Assembly (NCBI GenBank): GCA_034509925.1
Contig: CM067529.1
Span: forward strand, 6,295,001-6,359,000
DNA from: Hirudinaria manillensis
Taxonomy: Eukaryota; Annelida; Clitellata; Hirudinida; Hirudinidae
Direction of reading: 5' to 3'
DNA: 64,000 bases
Positions 1 to 12,601 of the stretch are shown one piece after another. Numbering within the stretch: position 1 is the stretch's first letter; each line of letters starts with the position of its first letter. Below the pieces are notes generated by a model, which saw only the letters and a list, made by a program, of their open reading frames with translations, did no database searches and had not been told where the DNA came from. The translations under genes were made by a program, and so were the position numbers.

Positions 1-1255
1 TATAAATAATAATAATATGTAGTACTAAATACTATTATTATTATTATTATTAATGTAAATAATTTCGTATTTTCCTCCATGTAATTGCTTTAAATTAAAG
101 GAAAATCATTGAACGGCATTCAGTTCTAAAATATTAAAACATATTAAAGTTTTTTTTCGTCATAAACCTTCTAATAAGAGGCGCTATAAAGATGCAGCTC
201 CATTTATAAAAAAAAAATCTCATCATCGTCGTCGTCGTCATCACCCTCATCGGGTATTAAAAGATACGACCTCGTACCAAGTGAGATGAAATTGAATTAT
301 TAACTCGACTTGCACGAATCGCACGTGACGACGTCTGAGGCTGTAAATGCTTCAAAACCTTCCATCAGCGCCAGGATTTCATCATCGATCCAAGGCTGGA
401 AAACCCGTTAACAATCGGTTAAAGACTGATTTATTCCTAAAAATAGGCCCACAAAGAACTATTTCTCACGTCGTCGGTATGTCAAAGTAGTATCACTACG
501 CAGATTCGAGAGCGGATGATAAGAAATAAGAGATGATAAGAGATGGTCAAAGGTGCTAGAGACGGTAGGAGATATTGACGGACGGTAAGAGTCATCCAGA
601 GATCGTAAGAACCGGTAAGAGATGCAAACCTGTTGAAAGGTCCTGACAAATCAATCTGAACGACAGCCTGCGCCGAACACGCCAAGTCGTGAGGATGAGA
701 AGGAGAGAAGAGGAAGCGGATGTAGGGGCTGTAACCTTTCACGATGCCCCTCCTGAGGTCGAGGTCAACTTGCTGAGCGGGTGACTGATGATGTAGACGT
801 TGATAGTAGGAGTTCCTCGAAATTGACGACGACGACGATGATGACGCTGACGCTGATGATGATGATGACGATATCAACGATCCGAAAATCACCAGGACGA
901 GGCACAGGATTCGCCATTGGCTGTGAGATCGCTCGGCTGAAAGTTGAAAATTTATTGAGCCACTGAATATTCATAACAAGCGATTATATTATGTTATATT
1001 CATAATATGCAAATCAGCAGAAGAGAGTTTATTACAAGCATTTAACTCGTGTACATGACGTACAACGTGTTGTCAAACACAGCAACTAATGCACTTCACA
1101 TTATTCCCACTTAAATGGGTCAACCCATCCACCCCTTCATTCATTCTTTCTCTTCTCCGTCCATCCATCAATCCATCCATCCATCAATCCAGTAACATTC
1201 TGCTCCTTCGTATCAACGATAACAACACTTTACGTTACCATGACAACCTAAGAAA

Positions 1256-1257
1256 AC

Positions 1258-1321
<64 letters not shown>

Positions 1322-1323
1322 GT
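1256..1323. repeat. (ATC)n microsatellite
   Basis: About 21 uninterrupted ATC units run between unique flanks. In one frame this produces a false poly-serine ORF. Confidence 0.95.
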
Positions 1324-2714
1324 GACGATGTTGAGCAACATAACACACATTTGTTTCATAGTTTCCGTAGCAACTCAGTTGATTTACATCACCTGTTATC
1401 AATTACAATATTAATGTTGTTGTTATTACTATTATCATTAATAATAATTTTATTATTATTATTATTAATTATTACTAATATACATCATTAGATTGTGAAT
1501 TATATTTGCTCAGAATTATTTTTAAATCTCCGAAAATCGTGGTTTGTGCTGCGAGTGCAAATGATTTGAAATGTTGAGTTGAAGTTTTAACATCTTAAAG
1601 TGAACAGTCAGACGTTCATGTAAACACCATCACCAAGGTCATCGTCATCATCATCGTGATCGTATATGTCTTCGGCATCATTATCATAACCTCCTCCTCC
1701 TCCAATGACATCCTTGTTCGAGACAAAAGAAACAAAAGAAATCACGAGTCACAGCAACTTCTTTGTCAGCACAACTCCACACGCAACAGCTGGTTTACTA
1801 TGACAACAACAACAACAATAATAATAACAACACATTTAGTGATTATTTATTATTAAAATAATAATTAATTAATTGTAAACCACGTGTGCATCAATTCATT
1901 TAGTGAACAGACTTCTTCAAAAAACAACACAACGACGACGACAACAACAACATCAACAAAAACAACAACAACAACAACGTCAGAAACACAAAGAAAAGCA
2001 GACGATTGCAAACATTCCACACTTTCAATCTCACCTCCCGAGCAGAAGAAGAATTAAAAAATGACTGAAAAACTATAACGATTCGAGGAAACATGAAATC
2101 AATTTTTATTTTTCAAAATAATTCTAAAAAAAATAATTTAAAAAGAATTTAATAAGAAATAAAGAAGGAAGGATGGATGGATGGATGGAAGTTTTAAATT
2201 TTTAGAAAGAACAAACCCTTGATTGAGGAGCAGCGATGCTTCATTAACTTAGCGCCAAACATGTTCAGCACAAGGAGTGTTTTTTTATGATTTCCAAATC
2301 AAACGTTGACATCGATTTCAACATTTCAACGGAATTCCAACAAAGTATTCAACAGCGAATTGTTGACGAACGATAATATGCAAATGACCAAAGAATAGAA
2401 ATTTCCACGTGAAGCAAAGAAAGTTCAACATCGAGAACCGAGAACATTTCAATGTTCAAAGCTCCACGTTTGGCCGCTTTTATCGCTCGCTGGATTCTCC
2501 CGCGTCTCGACGAATCCACGGGCACCTGCGCAACTGAATAATTCATTCATCGGAACAGAATTTTAATACGTTGCCCTTGAATATTCATTAATCGAATGCT
2601 GATGAATTATTAATTAATTAATTAATTACTGTTGGTTCTTGAATACTAATTTGTTCTTGATGGTGAATGTTGGTTGTCTGCTGGTGAATCATTTTACTGA
2701 ATGATGTTGAGTGC

Positions 2715-2718
<4 letters not shown>

Positions 2719-2776
<58 letters not shown>

Positions 2777-2805
2777 ATTACTATTATTATTATTATTATT
2801 ATTAT
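2719..2805. repeat. (ATT)n microsatellite, interrupted
   Basis: ATT units with a few AAT/ACT interruptions. No retrotransposon body is visible next to it, unlike the ATT tracts near 5.1, 6.2 and 10.5 kb. Confidence 0.9.
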
Positions 2806-4564
2806 CCTCAACAGCAGTAGTAGTATTTATTACAGCACAAAACATTCTTTAGTACAAATTAAACATAATTTACTGACAAATTACAACAAAAAAATATTCT
2901 TGATAATCACGATGATGGCGTCACTATGAGATCTGCATTTGTGGGTCATAAATAAGTTGTTTCATCACGTGATTGCCGCGAAGAAATTATTTCAAATTCC
3001 TCTCCAAACGATTGTCAGAAACCTTGAGAAGTCCTGGAATCAATTTCATTCCTTTTCTGCATCTTTTTGGTTGCTGGTCCCACAGAAGTACAAAAAGTAC
3101 ATTGTACATTGGGCATCGACCTTGTACTTTTCAGATACTTTTTGATTTCCAAATCCAATTCCTTAGCTTTGCTGATCTTTCAAACGTCTTTCTTTGTAAT
3201 TGGTCTGAAAACGAGTCCGTCCCAAAGAATTGAATGCATCGACATCCATCTTTCTTCCTGCTTTCTCTCCGTGCTTTCTTTTAATAACATTTTATCTGAT
3301 CATCAAATACTTTAAAATTAGTTTTTTCAATAAATTAAGCAATATTTCTGTATTTCCTTCAGGAGAGAATAATTTTCCTCTCCAGTTTTGTTACATCATG
3401 TTTTTTGACTATTTTTTGCATGCCTTCAGAACCTGTACGATTTCATGCGATCCTTCGATTGCTTTTGGAACAGCTATTGGAAGATGTCGTTCGGCCAAAG
3501 TCAACTCTCTGGACTGAAGTGCAAGCCTATGTATTATCATCAATCATCATCGTCGTCGTCGTCATCGTCGTTGTCGTCATCGTCATCTGTTTTTTTTTTC
3601 AAATTACTACAAGCGCGGATAATAATTCGTAATCTTCTCTCGTCACGATTTGCAAATGCACCAAAAAATATGCTGCGAAATGGCAGCCAAATAAACAATT
3701 TATGTTTCACAAGATGATTCATAATATTAATAAAAAAAATTATATTATTAATAAGAGATTAATCATAATATCACTTCATCGTACTACGTGTTTAACTCAT
3801 CATGTATGCAAATGATTTATTAATGTATTTATTAAATAAGTTACTTTCAGTTTATAATAACTCATAATAATTGTTTACAATGGTCATGGTGATGATGATT
3901 ATTAATCACGATTATTCTCTTTTCCCAAGTAGAAATTGGATTATTGCGATCATAAATAGGCGATGAAATGTCCAAAAATGGACGTCCAGGAAATTCCAGC
4001 GAAGATTCCAAGGAGGTCACGTGATTGGAAAAACGAGGTGTTGTAAGGTTTTTTCGCTCGCATTAATTGGAGATGAAAACTGCGAACTGGAAAAACTGGT
4101 TTCACTTTTGGTTTCGGTTTTGGTTTCCACGAGGATCAGAATTCTTTAAAAGCATTGGATGGGCCGAGTGTTGAAACAATCACAAGTCACTTAGTCTAGC
4201 CGTTTCTCTTGCTGATGGCAATATCAATGGTGATGATGATGATGATGGTATCGCGATGATGATGATGACGACGCCGCTTGCCCAGAGATGGCGCTGAATA
4301 CTTCCCCAATTTCACTTCCTGATTGATCAACCGATAGACACCTTTCCTCACCATGAACCAATCAACACCAAGAATCATTCGCCGACGACCCACGAACTTT
4401 CACCTAAGTTCAAGGTCATATCGAGCAGTTCATCGAGCAAACATTCGTTCGATGCTTTTGGTGATTGTTTGAAGTTTGTACTCATCAGGACTCGAACGCT
4501 TTGAGGCGCCACATTGCCGCTTCCTATTTGCACTCAAATATTTGTTTTAATGTCTTTATGCTGG

Positions 4565-4632
4565 TCATCATCATCATCATCATCGTCATCATCATCATCG
4601 TCATCATCATCATCATCATCATCATCATCGTC
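4565..4632. repeat. (ATC)n microsatellite with CGT interruptions
   Basis: ATC units interrupted by CGT (a single C-to-T or T-to-C class change within the unit). No gene is associated. Confidence 0.9.
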
Positions 4633-5083
4633 AATATCACCACATTTCTCATCACTACGACCATCTCCAGCGTAGTCGTCATCGTCGAAAACGTTAGAAA
4701 TCAAAATGTATACATTTATTTATTTATTTATTTATTTAATTTAAAAAGTATTATAAAAAAAAAGTAAAAGCGCCTTTATTATTAAAATTATTTGATTTTC
4801 TGCGAAACGCTTGCTAATTCAACGAATGATTTTTGAATCTCAAACGAAGACCTGAGTCATTAAAACGCCCAAAACTTTTCACTTTTCAGCCATTTTTTTT
4901 CCTTTTTTTTCCTTTTTTTTTCTTTTTTTTCTTTTTCTTTGTTTTAACAAAAAGTCTTCTTTTGTTTTTTTTTAAGATTTACAGCAGCACCAAGTTGATA
5001 TTTCACAAAAACTTTATTTCACAATTTTCTCCTAAAAAGTTTAAAATAAATATTAATAAAATGAAAATATTTATTGTGTATTA

Positions 5084-5311
<228 letters not shown>

Positions 5312-6151
5312 ACATTTTTCCTGCTTCTTCTCGGTCTCACAGCCGGTGATGAATGAATGCTGAGCACTACCAGTGCTCTCAGCAATTCACCCAAGAACTT
5401 TTCGAAGAATGTGGGCAGTGCCCAGCAAGGAGATCTTCTGAATCTCCGAAGTCTTTGGTCGTCCTGGTATCAACTCTACATACTTTGTAAAGTCTTTTCT
5501 TAGCGTTCCGAGCGCTCCTACAATTACCGGAACGACTTTAGACTTCACTTTCCACATCCGGTTGATTTCAATCTCCAGGTCCTTGTATTTACTAATTTTT
5601 TCAGCTTCTTTGAGCGCGATGTTCTTATCATCCGGGACGGAAACATCAATTAGCATGCACGACTTGGATCTCCTGTCATGGATAACAATGTCAGGTCTGT
5701 TGGCCAATATTTTCCTGTCCGTGATAATCGCATAGTCCCATAGAATGGTGCAATCTTTTATATTCGTCACACTTTGGGGCGTGTGCTCGTACCATTTCTT
5801 TGGAACTTCCCATCCTAGCTCACGGCATACAATCCAGTGGATGTAACTGGCCACCTTATTATGTCGGTGCAAATATTCAGTTGCTGCTAACACAGTGCAA
5901 CCCGACGTTATGTGGCTTATCGTTTCTTGGGCCTTGCCACAGATCCTGCAATTGCCATCTATCTGCTGCTTCAATATCATACGTTGATGGTAACGTGTGT
6001 TTAGTGTCTGGTCTTGAGCTGCCATGATCAAACTCTCAGTTTCGCCTTTGAGCCCAGCGCTTCTTAACCAAGCACAGCTTGCTTCTTTGTCCACCCAATT
6101 CTTTTCTAAGTTACAAAAGAATTGTCCATGCATGGGCTTTTCTCTCAATTC

Positions 6152-6152
<1 letters not shown>
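5312..6152 (-). mobile_element. 5'-truncated non-LTR retrotransposon (LINE), C-terminal part of the Pol ORF
   Basis: The minus-strand frame encodes about 255 residues of the C-terminal end of a LINE polyprotein, from NELREKPMHGQFF to the final HILRKVLG. A CCHC zinc knuckle is visible (CRICG, then H and C in the spacing C-x2-C-x8-H-x4-C), followed by RHNKVASYIHW. Next comes a restriction-like endonuclease core with RPDIVI, then MLIDVSVPDD and KISKYKDLEIE. This arrangement is known from R2/NeSL-type and related LINEs that carry an RLE-type endonuclease. The reverse transcriptase domain is absent, so the copy is 5' truncated. The surviving frame is uninterrupted, which suggests a fairly recent insertion. 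The copy is bounded by (TAA)n on both sides. The long ORF extending upstream of 6,152 through poly-Ile and acidic runs is only microsatellite translated. Confidence 0.85.

Positions 6153-6200
<48 letters not shown>
6153..6200. repeat. (ATT)n microsatellite at the 5' boundary of the LINE copy
   Basis: About 16 ATT units end exactly where LINE homology begins. Together with the tract at 5,084-5,311 this brackets the element. That fits insertion into, or duplication of, a TAA-rich target. Confidence 0.85.
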
Positions 6201-6202
<2 letters not shown>

Positions 6203-7140
6203 AATTAACCTGTTTTTAAAAACGACTGTGGGCGCCACCATCATATTTGTGATTAACGGAATAAAAGATTGAAGCGAAAGAATCTTTCTTGCTGATGCAT
6301 CGTCGTCGTCCTCCTCCTCCTCCTCGTCCTCCTCCTCCTCATCATCATCATCATCATCATCAACAGCATCAACAACAACAACATCATCAATCACATCTTC
6401 AAGATCATCTTACTCGTAAAAGTTCAAGAAATCTTCATTTGTCAAAATAATTTCATTTACAAAAAAATAAAAATAAAAAACTGAAAAATTGAAAAGAATT
6501 TCGTTTGTTTTGCGAGGAATTGTTTGCTGTTCCAAGTCCAATTAACCACCGCCTTCTGTGATTACTTACCGAGTATTAAAAGATTTGCAAATGTTTCACA
6601 AAACATTTTTCTATAAAATTATCTCTTCCTGCATTTTCGCTGCTACTCGAAAAATTCAGCCGCAGTTTCGAGCAATTATTCCACAAGATCCAGCACTGAC
6701 GACGACGACGACGATGACGATCCGTGATTTAAGGGAAATTCCAGTGAATGAAGTGGCATTTTCCACGTGGAATGCAGGCATGTTTTGTGAACGTAAACAG
6801 ACTGTCGTCCGCAAATTTATGTCTCCATAAATCCATCTTCCTCCTCAAATCCAGCGATAGCCTGAAACTGCTTCCTTAAATGCTGCTCGCGTCTTTCCTT
6901 GGCTCATTAATCCGGAGAACAGCTCCTGGAAATTGGATCATTTTCCACCTCATCGGATGCTGGACAACACATCTTCCAATGGGTTTCCATGGAAACTGTT
7001 AACCCGTGGTGACCTGGGTTCACACGATGACCTGAGCATCTAAATTCACTTTTAAAACGAGAAAATGGGAAAACATGTTTTCATTAACTTGCGTCTGCCA
7101 CGATCTACCAAAAATAATTGCAGATAATTTCTGTCGGATC
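6201..7140. other. no gene seen
   Basis: Unique AT-rich sequence with a CGT/CCT/ATC mixed repeat at about 6,299-6,365. I find no supportable exon or RNA gene. Confidence 0.5.
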
Positions 7141-7141
7141 A

Positions 7142-7174
<33 letters not shown>

Positions 7175-7253
7175 GATGATGATGATGATGGTGATGATGG
7201 TGATGATGGTGATGGTGGTGGTGATGATGGTGATGATGGTGATGATGATGATG
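7142..7253. repeat. (GAT/GGT)n microsatellite
   Basis: GAT units mixed with GGT units. GAT is the reverse complement of the ATC unit of the long tract starting 175 bp downstream, so the two tracts form an imperfect inverted pair. Confidence 0.95.
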
Positions 7254-7426
7254 GCTTATCGCGTAAGCAACATTTTACTTCATTAGATTTTGTTGCCAGT
7301 AATAAATGGATTCATTTCTTCATCATTCCTTCGATCGTTCGATATTCCTTTATTTTTGATTTGATTTCGTCGAAACATATTCAGTTAAGTAACGTTGAGT
7401 TGTTATTTATTGCTTGGTAATCGCAT

Positions 7427-7948
<522 letters not shown>

Positions 7949-7949
7949 C

Positions 7950-8620
7950 CTGTAATCACCGCGATTAATGCCACTTGCATATGCTATGTTAGAAATGGCT
8001 GCACTCAAGTTAAGTGAACGAAACAAAGGAACTGCAGGAGGAGAAACAGAAGGAAGGAAAAGAAAGGAAAGGAAAAGAAAGAAAAGTCCTCTCGTATTTT
8101 TACGATCAACTGATGATAATAAAGAAGTCCAATGAGTAGATAAACAAATGAGATGTTTCTGTATACAAACTCATTCCTCGATCTCCTTTGAACTCGGTTC
8201 TTTTCTTCATTTGGATCGTGGTTGTTTACATTCCAAATTGAGATTTCTTTTAGTTGTTTTTGTTTTTTGTTTATTTTTAAATATTTCTTTAAACGTTCAG
8301 GTGATCAGCAGAGGTGGAGGAAATTGGCTCCTACGTGATGGTTGGTGCTTTGCCAGGCTTGAGAAGCACTTGCGAGTGGTCTGCAAGATGCATTACTAGG
8401 TTGACTTTTGTCGTGTTACAATTTCAAAACGAAAACAATCTCTCATTTTTAGTATCAGTTTTAAACTATTGATTTAATTTGAAAATTCAAAATTATTGCT
8501 TACTTTTAATTAATAATAAGAAATAACAAATGAGTGGAAAATAAGGCAAACATTCATTTACAAAGTGTGAACTTTTAGGTTAAACTTTTTCCTTTGAACT
8601 TCGAGTTGCTTTCTTGAGGC
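7950..8620. other. no gene seen
   Basis: Unique sequence with a purine-rich GGAAA stretch at 8,040-8,090. A slightly GC-richer patch at 8,290-8,400 (GGAGGAAATTGGCTCC and following) could be an old repeat fragment, but I cannot place it. Confidence 0.4.
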
Positions 8621-8623
8621 GAA

Positions 8624-8773
8624 ATGCAATCAGTCAAAGTACAATCAGTTCAAGTTCAATCAGTTAAAGTACAATCTGTTCGAGTTCAATCAGTTGGGAT
8701 TCAAGCAGTTGAAGTGCAATCAGTTTTGAAGAGGAAAACATCCAAAGAGGCCGCATTCATCGGAATGAAATGA
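8624..8773 (+). CDS. possible 49-residue small ORF made of pentapeptide repeats
   Basis: An ATG opens a 49-codon frame containing seven head-to-tail copies of a 15-bp unit (consensus CAATCAGTTNAAGTN). It encodes MQSVKVQSVQVQSVKVQSV and continues in the same pattern, then a basic tail LKRKTSKEAAFIGMK and TGA. The unit is exactly five codons. Changes fall mostly at the fifth residue and at the third codon position of Val. I know no family for it. It may equally be a non-coding minisatellite that happens to be open. Confidence 0.2.
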   Translation: MQSVKVQSVQVQSVKVQSVRVQSVGIQAVEVQSVLKRKTSKEAAFIGMK

Positions 8774-10305
8774 TTTATGATCAATTGTTTTGAATACCCA
8801 ATTCATAAAATATTTTAATTAATATTTATTTCCTATCTTTAAATACCACATCCATCGCAAATACCAATTGACATTGCACATTTTCAAATCCGAGTTCCAC
8901 AAAGTACATGAACAAGCCATTTCCTTGTTAGGCATTAAATTAATAACCAACAAAATAACAAATTAACGAGATCAAATTTATTTATAAAATAACAAATTGA
9001 GATTAAATTTCTATTCTTGTAAAGAATTTAATGTTACCGACGTTTATTCCATTTTGTCACCCTTTTTATTAAAATCAATGATGTTATGTTTTTAATGGGA
9101 TGTTATGGTTTTTCTTTCTTAAAACTTTGAAATTCTCGTTGAGTTTCATTTCAAATCAGAGATCCATGAAATCTCATTCAAGGACATCCACTTGTGAGAC
9201 GTAAATTCACAAGAAACACTAAGAACGATTTGAGTGTTAAACTCTCAGGTACATCTGTTCTCTTCTATTCCCAAACAAACTGACAGTTTGTATTTATTAA
9301 TTAATTAATTTATTTATTTAAATATTTATTTATTTACTTATTCATTTATTTTATTCCATAAAATTCCAGATTTTAAAAAATCAACACAAAAGATCAATGT
9401 CCCTCACGTGATCGACCAACAACGAAAAACCAAGTGACATCCGTCCCGGCAATTATTAATAAGCAAAATTTCTTCTATCTGAATATAATTTATAATTATA
9501 GTACGGAATATATTATAAAACGTGGCACGGAATATTAAAGAATATCTTACAGCAAATCGACTGCTCCAATCACTTCATCTCCAATCATTTCATTGAAACC
9601 GTTTCAATGTTCCAATGTTTCAATGCTTCTATTGCTGTTTCTTCCTCCTGAAAAACTAAAATACTGCAAATCAGGTTGGTAAAATAACGGCTTATAATGA
9701 GTTTACTCACAAGCCGTATGTCCTCATGAATTGTCGAATAGCTAAAATAGGTATATAATATATAGTATACATAATTTAATATATATTATATTATAGTTTA
9801 ATATATAATATATATTACCATAGTATATATAGCTTAAAGCTCAGAATGTCCTCCAACATTTTGCACGGCAATCCTTTGTCTTTGATTTCGATGCTTTTGT
9901 AACTTTATTGAAATAATCAATTAATAATAAACGTGACGGGTTGTGATAAGTTAATTTATCAAATTCAAATGAATTCTTTAATTTCTTTACCCTCAGTATC
10001 TTTGTCACCATCAACGTCACCAAAGATGGCAGATTTTTGTACTTTACGTTGTGAATTCGTGTTTGAACCTAAGGGTTTGTAATTAATATTTAATATTTGC
10101 TTGCCAAATTAAAACAGCTTCGTAAGTATTTGATATAAATCTGCCTCCAGCAGAGATGCAATAAAAACAAATAATAGGAAAACATGGATATATAGGAAGA
10201 AAATAAAGAAAAAAGAATTTTAAAGCAAATTTGCTTCTAAATAACATTAATTTGTTAATCAATATGTGAGACCAATTCATTTGTATGATTTAATGGAACA
10301 CTTGT
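8774..10305. other. no gene seen
   Basis: AT-rich DNA with short TTAA/TATA repeats (for example 9,295-9,360 and 9,750-9,835). No exon, tRNA or element is supportable. Confidence 0.5.
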
Positions 10306-10322
10306 ATTGACAGATTTCCCAA

Positions 10323-10536
10323 AGCTCGCCACGCTTGACGGCAGGTCCATCGACGTTGTTGGGCCCAGGACCTGGAATAGACTAGATCCCGCAGTGACGA
10401 CCTCAGACCCAGCCGGTTTCCACTCCGCCCTGAAGACCTTCCTCTTCAGGGAAAGTCATCCTCATCCCCCTCAGTGGCCTTGAAGTCCACCGGACATACG
10501 CCACTCTAATCAACCGAATTATTATTATTATTATTA
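10323..10536 (+). mobile_element. 3' end of a second LINE (CR1/L2/Jockey-like), severely 5' truncated
   Basis: The plus-strand frame from 10,323 reads KLATLDGRSIDVVGPRTWNR, then LDPAVTTSDPAGFHSALKTF and LFRESHPHPPQWP, then a stop. The pattern G-P-R-T-W-N-x-L followed by F-x-x-x-L-K-x-F-L-F is the familiar extreme C-terminus of LINE reverse transcriptase ORFs of the CR1/L2/Jockey assemblage. A short 3' UTR ends in ATT units at about 10,519-10,535, the expected tail. Only about 200 bp remain. The frame is intact, so the copy looks young. Confidence 0.75.
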
Positions 10537-10539
10537 AAA

Positions 10540-11270
10540 GTGGAATCCGTGCGAGAAAAGAATATTGAAAGATAATAAATAATTTATCAGAACAGTAATA
10601 TTCAATAAGGGTGCAGTTTAAACAGGCGATACTTGACATTCAACTGAGATTAGTTAAATAAATTATTATTAATATTATTAATTGAACTTTAAAATAACTG
10701 CATTAAAAGTTAAATATAATTGTTTTGTCATACTCGGTAAACATTAAAAACCCGCAAAGGTAAAATATTAACTTTTATGTTGCGAAGTCTGTTCGCAGTT
10801 ACCTAATGGTTAACTCATTTTAGCTTTAAGATAAAAGGAGCTTGAAATAATTTTGACAAAATTTGATTTACGATGTATAATTTACATCAATTCAGAAAAT
10901 AGCTTAATGGAAGGGGGATCACTGTCAACCTAACTCTTGCTTTGTTGAAAGAAAAGAGATGCGACTGACATTAAATGCCACTTCAAAAGTACCGACAAAT
11001 AAAAAAGATGGAACTCTTGAATATTGGACATTTTCTTTTCTTATTGTGACAACTCGCAAAATAATTCAATTATTATTAATTATTTAACAAGTATTTTACA
11101 AATTCAAGATGATTAGCCTCTAAGAAACTTTTAAACTTTTTCTGCCTGAGAAAACAACTCCCGTAACAAAATAGTTTGCACTCGCTCAAGTCACAATTTA
11201 AAGTCACAATAAAAATGAATATTTCACCGAGTTAATTGAAAATGAATGGAAATGATTAAAAATGACTGAA
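10540..11270. other. no gene seen
   Basis: AT-rich intergenic DNA downstream of the minus-strand gene that ends at 11,276; it should include that gene's 3' UTR. Confidence 0.5.
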
Positions 11271-11275
11271 AATAT

Positions 11276-12601
11276 TCAAAATTTTCTCGAAATCGAGTGC
11301 TGCCTCAAGTTACCGACGTGAACTGTTAAGCGATTTAAACTTTCAATTAAACGTTCGGTACTTTCGAAAAAGACTTTTGAGGATTTCTCGCGACTGTGTT
11401 TTCCGAAAGAAGAATTGGCCAATATGATGACCCTGCAGAATGTGCTTCCGACGTAAGAAACCTTTGCCGACAGGGTGTTTCGGTCGCTCGGAACCGACAA
11501 GTAATCGAGTAAAAGGCACGTACAAGACACGACATCTGCATAGGACAAACAGCAAGACAAGCGACAAGAATCCAAGAAGGATTGAGACTCGTAGTTAAGG
11601 ATGGCGTTCTTGACGTTGATCGTGAAGTTTCTGATGGCCCTTTTGCAAATGATTCTCTTCGCCTTGAACTCTTCCAAGGTCAGGGTTTTGTTTGGAGGGT
11701 CGCAGGATGCAAAGCGTTTGAGGACGTTCGTCAAGAGGAAAATGTCTTGCAAGGTCTCCGCTAAGTTTTCGGCACCCAAATACTTGCTTTGAATCGACGA
11801 AACTGCAGCCGATGTCAAAGAGCCTTTGGAAAATTTTTCTACGATTTCTGGAAGCTTTGAACGACTTTGAAGAGATTCGCTGGAGAACCAGGTTCTCTTT
11901 AAAGTCCTGTTGGAAGCACTCTTTGCTCGAAATTCGCATCTCTTTGGCAGAGTGGCAACGGAGAAGCGCATTTTTGGACTCATAGATTCATTATTTACTT
12001 GAGGAATTTGGCCTCTAGCTTCCAAGGTGCCAGTTAAGGCATCCACCGAACATTGGAGTGGTGGAGCAGACGGGACGTTGTTGTTCTTTGGAGATGAAAC
12101 CAAAAGGCGAGAAACTTCTTTTGAACCGTGCTTTTTATTGTGCAGGTAATAAAATATTGCTTCTCGTTTCTTTACGAATTTTCTATTTTGCAAATAGTTG
12201 GAGTCTGAGCTTACGTTTGGATTTGAAAAGCAACAATTTCTCGATTCAGAATGTTGAACATCTGAACACTGATAGCTTCTGATTTGAGGCGAGCTGCTGT
12301 GATGGTGGTCTTCTTTTGAATTTGGTAAAGCCTTTGCCATGGGTTCATTTACTGCAGAATATTCAAAGTTGTTATTGGAATCTCGCAAAGATTGCAATGC
12401 ATTCCCTTTATCGGACTGAGGCATCGAATTTAGAGACAACTTTTCGATTGAGAAAGCATCTTCATTTGTGTCACAAGTTTCAATTCCTGAATCAGTCTCC
12501 TGAACATCTTCTGGCCTCTTTTCGGTTTTATTCATAAATTCTTCCTGCATTCTTTGATGCATCGTCAATTTACATCCACGAGTAGTTACGAACTTTTGCA
12601 T
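11276..12601 (-). CDS. unrecognised single-exon protein, 441 residues
   Basis: An intact 441-codon frame with an in-frame TGA four codons before the chosen ATG, so this start is the earliest possible. The N-terminal 200 residues are polar (Ser, Asn, Glu rich; TDSGIETCD, KEDHHHSSSP) and look disordered. The C-terminal 180 residues look helical and better structured, for example SLTSAAVSSIQSKYLGAENL, FLLTNVLKRFASC and LEEFKAKRIICKRAIRNF. I see no signal peptide, membrane span or catalytic motif, and do not recognise the family. Length, start context and CpG-containing coding composition like that of the neighbouring genes make it a likely real gene. It could instead be the last exon of a longer gene if splicing enters downstream of the ATG. 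Confidence 0.6.
   Translation of the reverse strand: MQKFVTTRGCKLTMHQRMQEEFMNKTEKRPEDVQETDSGIETCDTNEDAFSIEKLSLNSMPQSDKGNALQSLRDSNNNFEYSAVNEPMAKALPNSKEDHHHSSSPQIRSYQCSDVQHSESRNCCFSNPNVSSDSNYLQNRKFVKKREAIFYYLHNKKHGSKEVSRLLVSSPKNNNVPSAPPLQCSVDALTGTLEARGQIPQVNNESMSPKMRFSVATLPKRCEFRAKSASNRTLKRTWFSSESLQSRSKLPEIVEKFSKGSLTSAAVSSIQSKYLGAENLAETLQDIFLLTNVLKRFASCDPPNKTLTLEEFKAKRIICKRAIRNFTINVKNAILNYESQSFLDSCRLSCCLSYADVVSCTCLLLDYLSVPSDRNTLSAKVSYVGSTFCRVIILANSSFGKHSREKSSKVFFESTERLIESLNRLTVHVGNLRQHSISRKF

Larger units (their letters stand above)
1..4830. other. gene-poor AT-rich region with trinucleotide repeats
   Basis: I see no convincing gene here. Open frames in this stretch are simple-sequence artefacts (poly-Ser, poly-Ile, poly-Asn). 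The region holds many short ATT/ATC/AAC runs and AT-rich unique DNA. The strand opposite 2,970-3,520 has scattered coding-like fragments interrupted by many stops; I could not assign them to a family. Confidence 0.6.

Noticed and set aside
2930-3720. Overlapping plus-strand frames of 60-95 residues and coding-like pieces on the minus strand
   Set aside because: Many stops, no family recognised; could be an old decayed insertion but not supportable.
6200-6394. N-terminal acidic extension of the LINE frame
   Set aside because: It is translated simple repeat outside the element; LINE homology starts only after the ATT tract.
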